Origin: a virus
Reading direction: 5' to 3' (one strand)
DNA length: 64,000 nucleotides
IMG/VR virus record: IMGVR_UViG_3300036045_000005
Coordinates: 1 to 64,000 of that record
Part shown: one piece after another, positions 63,420 through 64,000 of the stretch
Numbering within the stretch: the first letter of the stretch is position 1
How the letters are laid out: each line of letters opens with the position of its first letter
Position numbers and translations under genes: made by a program
The notes under the pieces: generated by a model
The model's input: the letters and a program-made list of their open reading frames with translations, nothing else
Told to the model about the DNA's origin: nothing
Database searches by the model: none

Positions 63420-64000
63420 GACACCAAGTTTGTTTGCCGCTACCGTCGCGGCGATTGAAGAAATGGCCGTACATCTGGCAGAACAAATTGCCAGCCTGCC
63501 TCTGGCTGACCGGGTGGACGCGCTAAATCGTGCCCGTTACGCACTGCACCAGGTCAGCCCCTTCCGCGACGAACCTGTAGACTTGGTGCTGTGGCTGGAG
63601 GAAACAGCCGTAGAGCCAAACGACTACAACCCCAACTTCGTCCACCGGCCGGAAATGGAATTGTTGAATACCTCTATTGAGGTAGACCACCTGACGATGC
63701 CTATTCCGACACACGTGCCGAAGCGCGATGTGCTGGCCCTCATCGCCAGAAAAATAACAGGCATTATCGTGGATGGTGCTCATCGCCGCATTGTGGGCAC
63801 TAGCAACAAAAAAATCGCCAAACGGTTGCATGGGTATCTTCCTGTGACCATCACCCACACCTATACAGACAATGACCGCAAGGCATCCACTGTGCGCCAC
63901 AATCGGGCGCGAGGAGTACATAAGCTGGATGGCATGACTGACATCGTTTTGTCTATGCTGCGTAATGGCTGGACGGATGACGAAGTGGCAGCGGCAATGG
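63412..64000 (+). CDS. ParB-like nuclease/ATP-CTPase domain protein, 3'-truncated by the window
   Basis: 196 residues visible. VEPNDYNPNFVHRPEM, then GIIVDGAHRRIVGTSNKKIA and RKASTVRHNRARGVHKLDGM match the ParB/sulfiredoxin-like fold (substrate box GxHRR and RxxN/HN helix), followed by an HTH-like MLRNGWTDDEVAAAM. Phage members (IbrB-like) often occur with PAPS reductase-family partners (IbrA-like), two of which exist at 13132 and 14360. The gene continues past the right edge. Confidence 0.8.
   Translation, partial: MSETPSLFAATVAAIEEMAVHLAEQIASLPLADRVDALNRARYALHQVSPFRDEPVDLVLWLEETAVEPNDYNPNFVHRPEMELLNTSIEVDHLTMPIPTHVPKRDVLALIARKITGIIVDGAHRRIVGTSNKKIAKRLHGYLPVTITHTYTDNDRKASTVRHNRARGVHKLDGMTDIVLSMLRNGWTDDEVAAAM

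Overview
The window is one continuous stretch of a tailed, temperate double-stranded DNA phage (siphovirus-like: HK97-type head, long tape measure, no sheath). Almost every gene lies on the + strand, packed with overlapping stop and start codons. The exceptions are the integrase, a possible 49-residue ORF beside it and one reversed gene at 37340-37717. Both ends are cut inside reading frames, so neither edge is a genome end. The host is probably a member of the Chloroflexota (Anaerolineae-like). This is inferred from a secreted glycosidase whose N-terminus carries an FLPLV tag typical of that phylum, from Thr/Pro-rich surface linkers, from an effector-associated domain of the kind found in that group, and from saturation of the sequence with the palindrome ACGGCCGT. 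No single gene proves the host.

Layout. 1-4.9 kb: small early genes, a DnaQ-like exonuclease, a D12-type adenine methylase and an excisionase-like HTH protein. 4.97-6.3 kb: the 3' half of a tRNA(CAT) gene (attachment site) beside a tyrosine integrase. 6.5-11 kb: a lambda O/P-like replication block, with an initiator gene carrying internal iterons, an AAA+ loader and a RusA-type resolvase. 11-24 kb: an accessory block with two PAPS-reductase-family proteins, DUF488, a Mom-like modifier, a repeat-rich cytosine methylase, GNAT, DUF6610, DUF4031, an XRE regulator, MT-A70 and DUF5662. 24.2-37.2 kb: terminase, portal, morphogenesis protein, fused protease-capsid, connectors, tail tube and tail chaperones with a -1 frameshift. 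37.3-48.7 kb: reversed gene, tape measure, distal tail, hub, fibre-like and repeat proteins. 48.7-57.1 kb: adsorption/lysis and signalling, with a secreted glycoside hydrolase, a LysM-like protein, a sensor histidine kinase, an EAD7-like coiled-coil protein, small membrane proteins and a lipoprotein-anchored FtsK/HerA-like ATPase. 57.1-64 kb: an iteron cluster, two helicase-associated proteins, an SNF2 helicase, zinc-ribbon proteins, a HAD phosphatase and a ParB-like protein.

Regulation. Consensus-like sigma70 promoters recur (513, 11037, 11839, 29145, 30631, 37811, 57353, 60514). Two of them carry the same operator, AATCAAA-N3-TTTGATT, between -35 and -10. Others have related AT-rich GATTTAATC/TTAAATCAAA elements at or just after the -10. 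At least three operons (capsid, tape measure, 54.4 kb) are preceded by promoter, short leader, strong intrinsic terminator, then gene, which suggests antitermination or processive control.

Most unusual content: the histidine kinase plus EAD7-domain pair inside a phage late operon, the lipoprotein-ATPase fusion, the nucleic-acid chemistry cluster at 13-22.5 kb, the nine-copy leucine-rich repeat protein at 46.8 kb, and the palindrome embedded in genes, hairpins and translational coupling sites.
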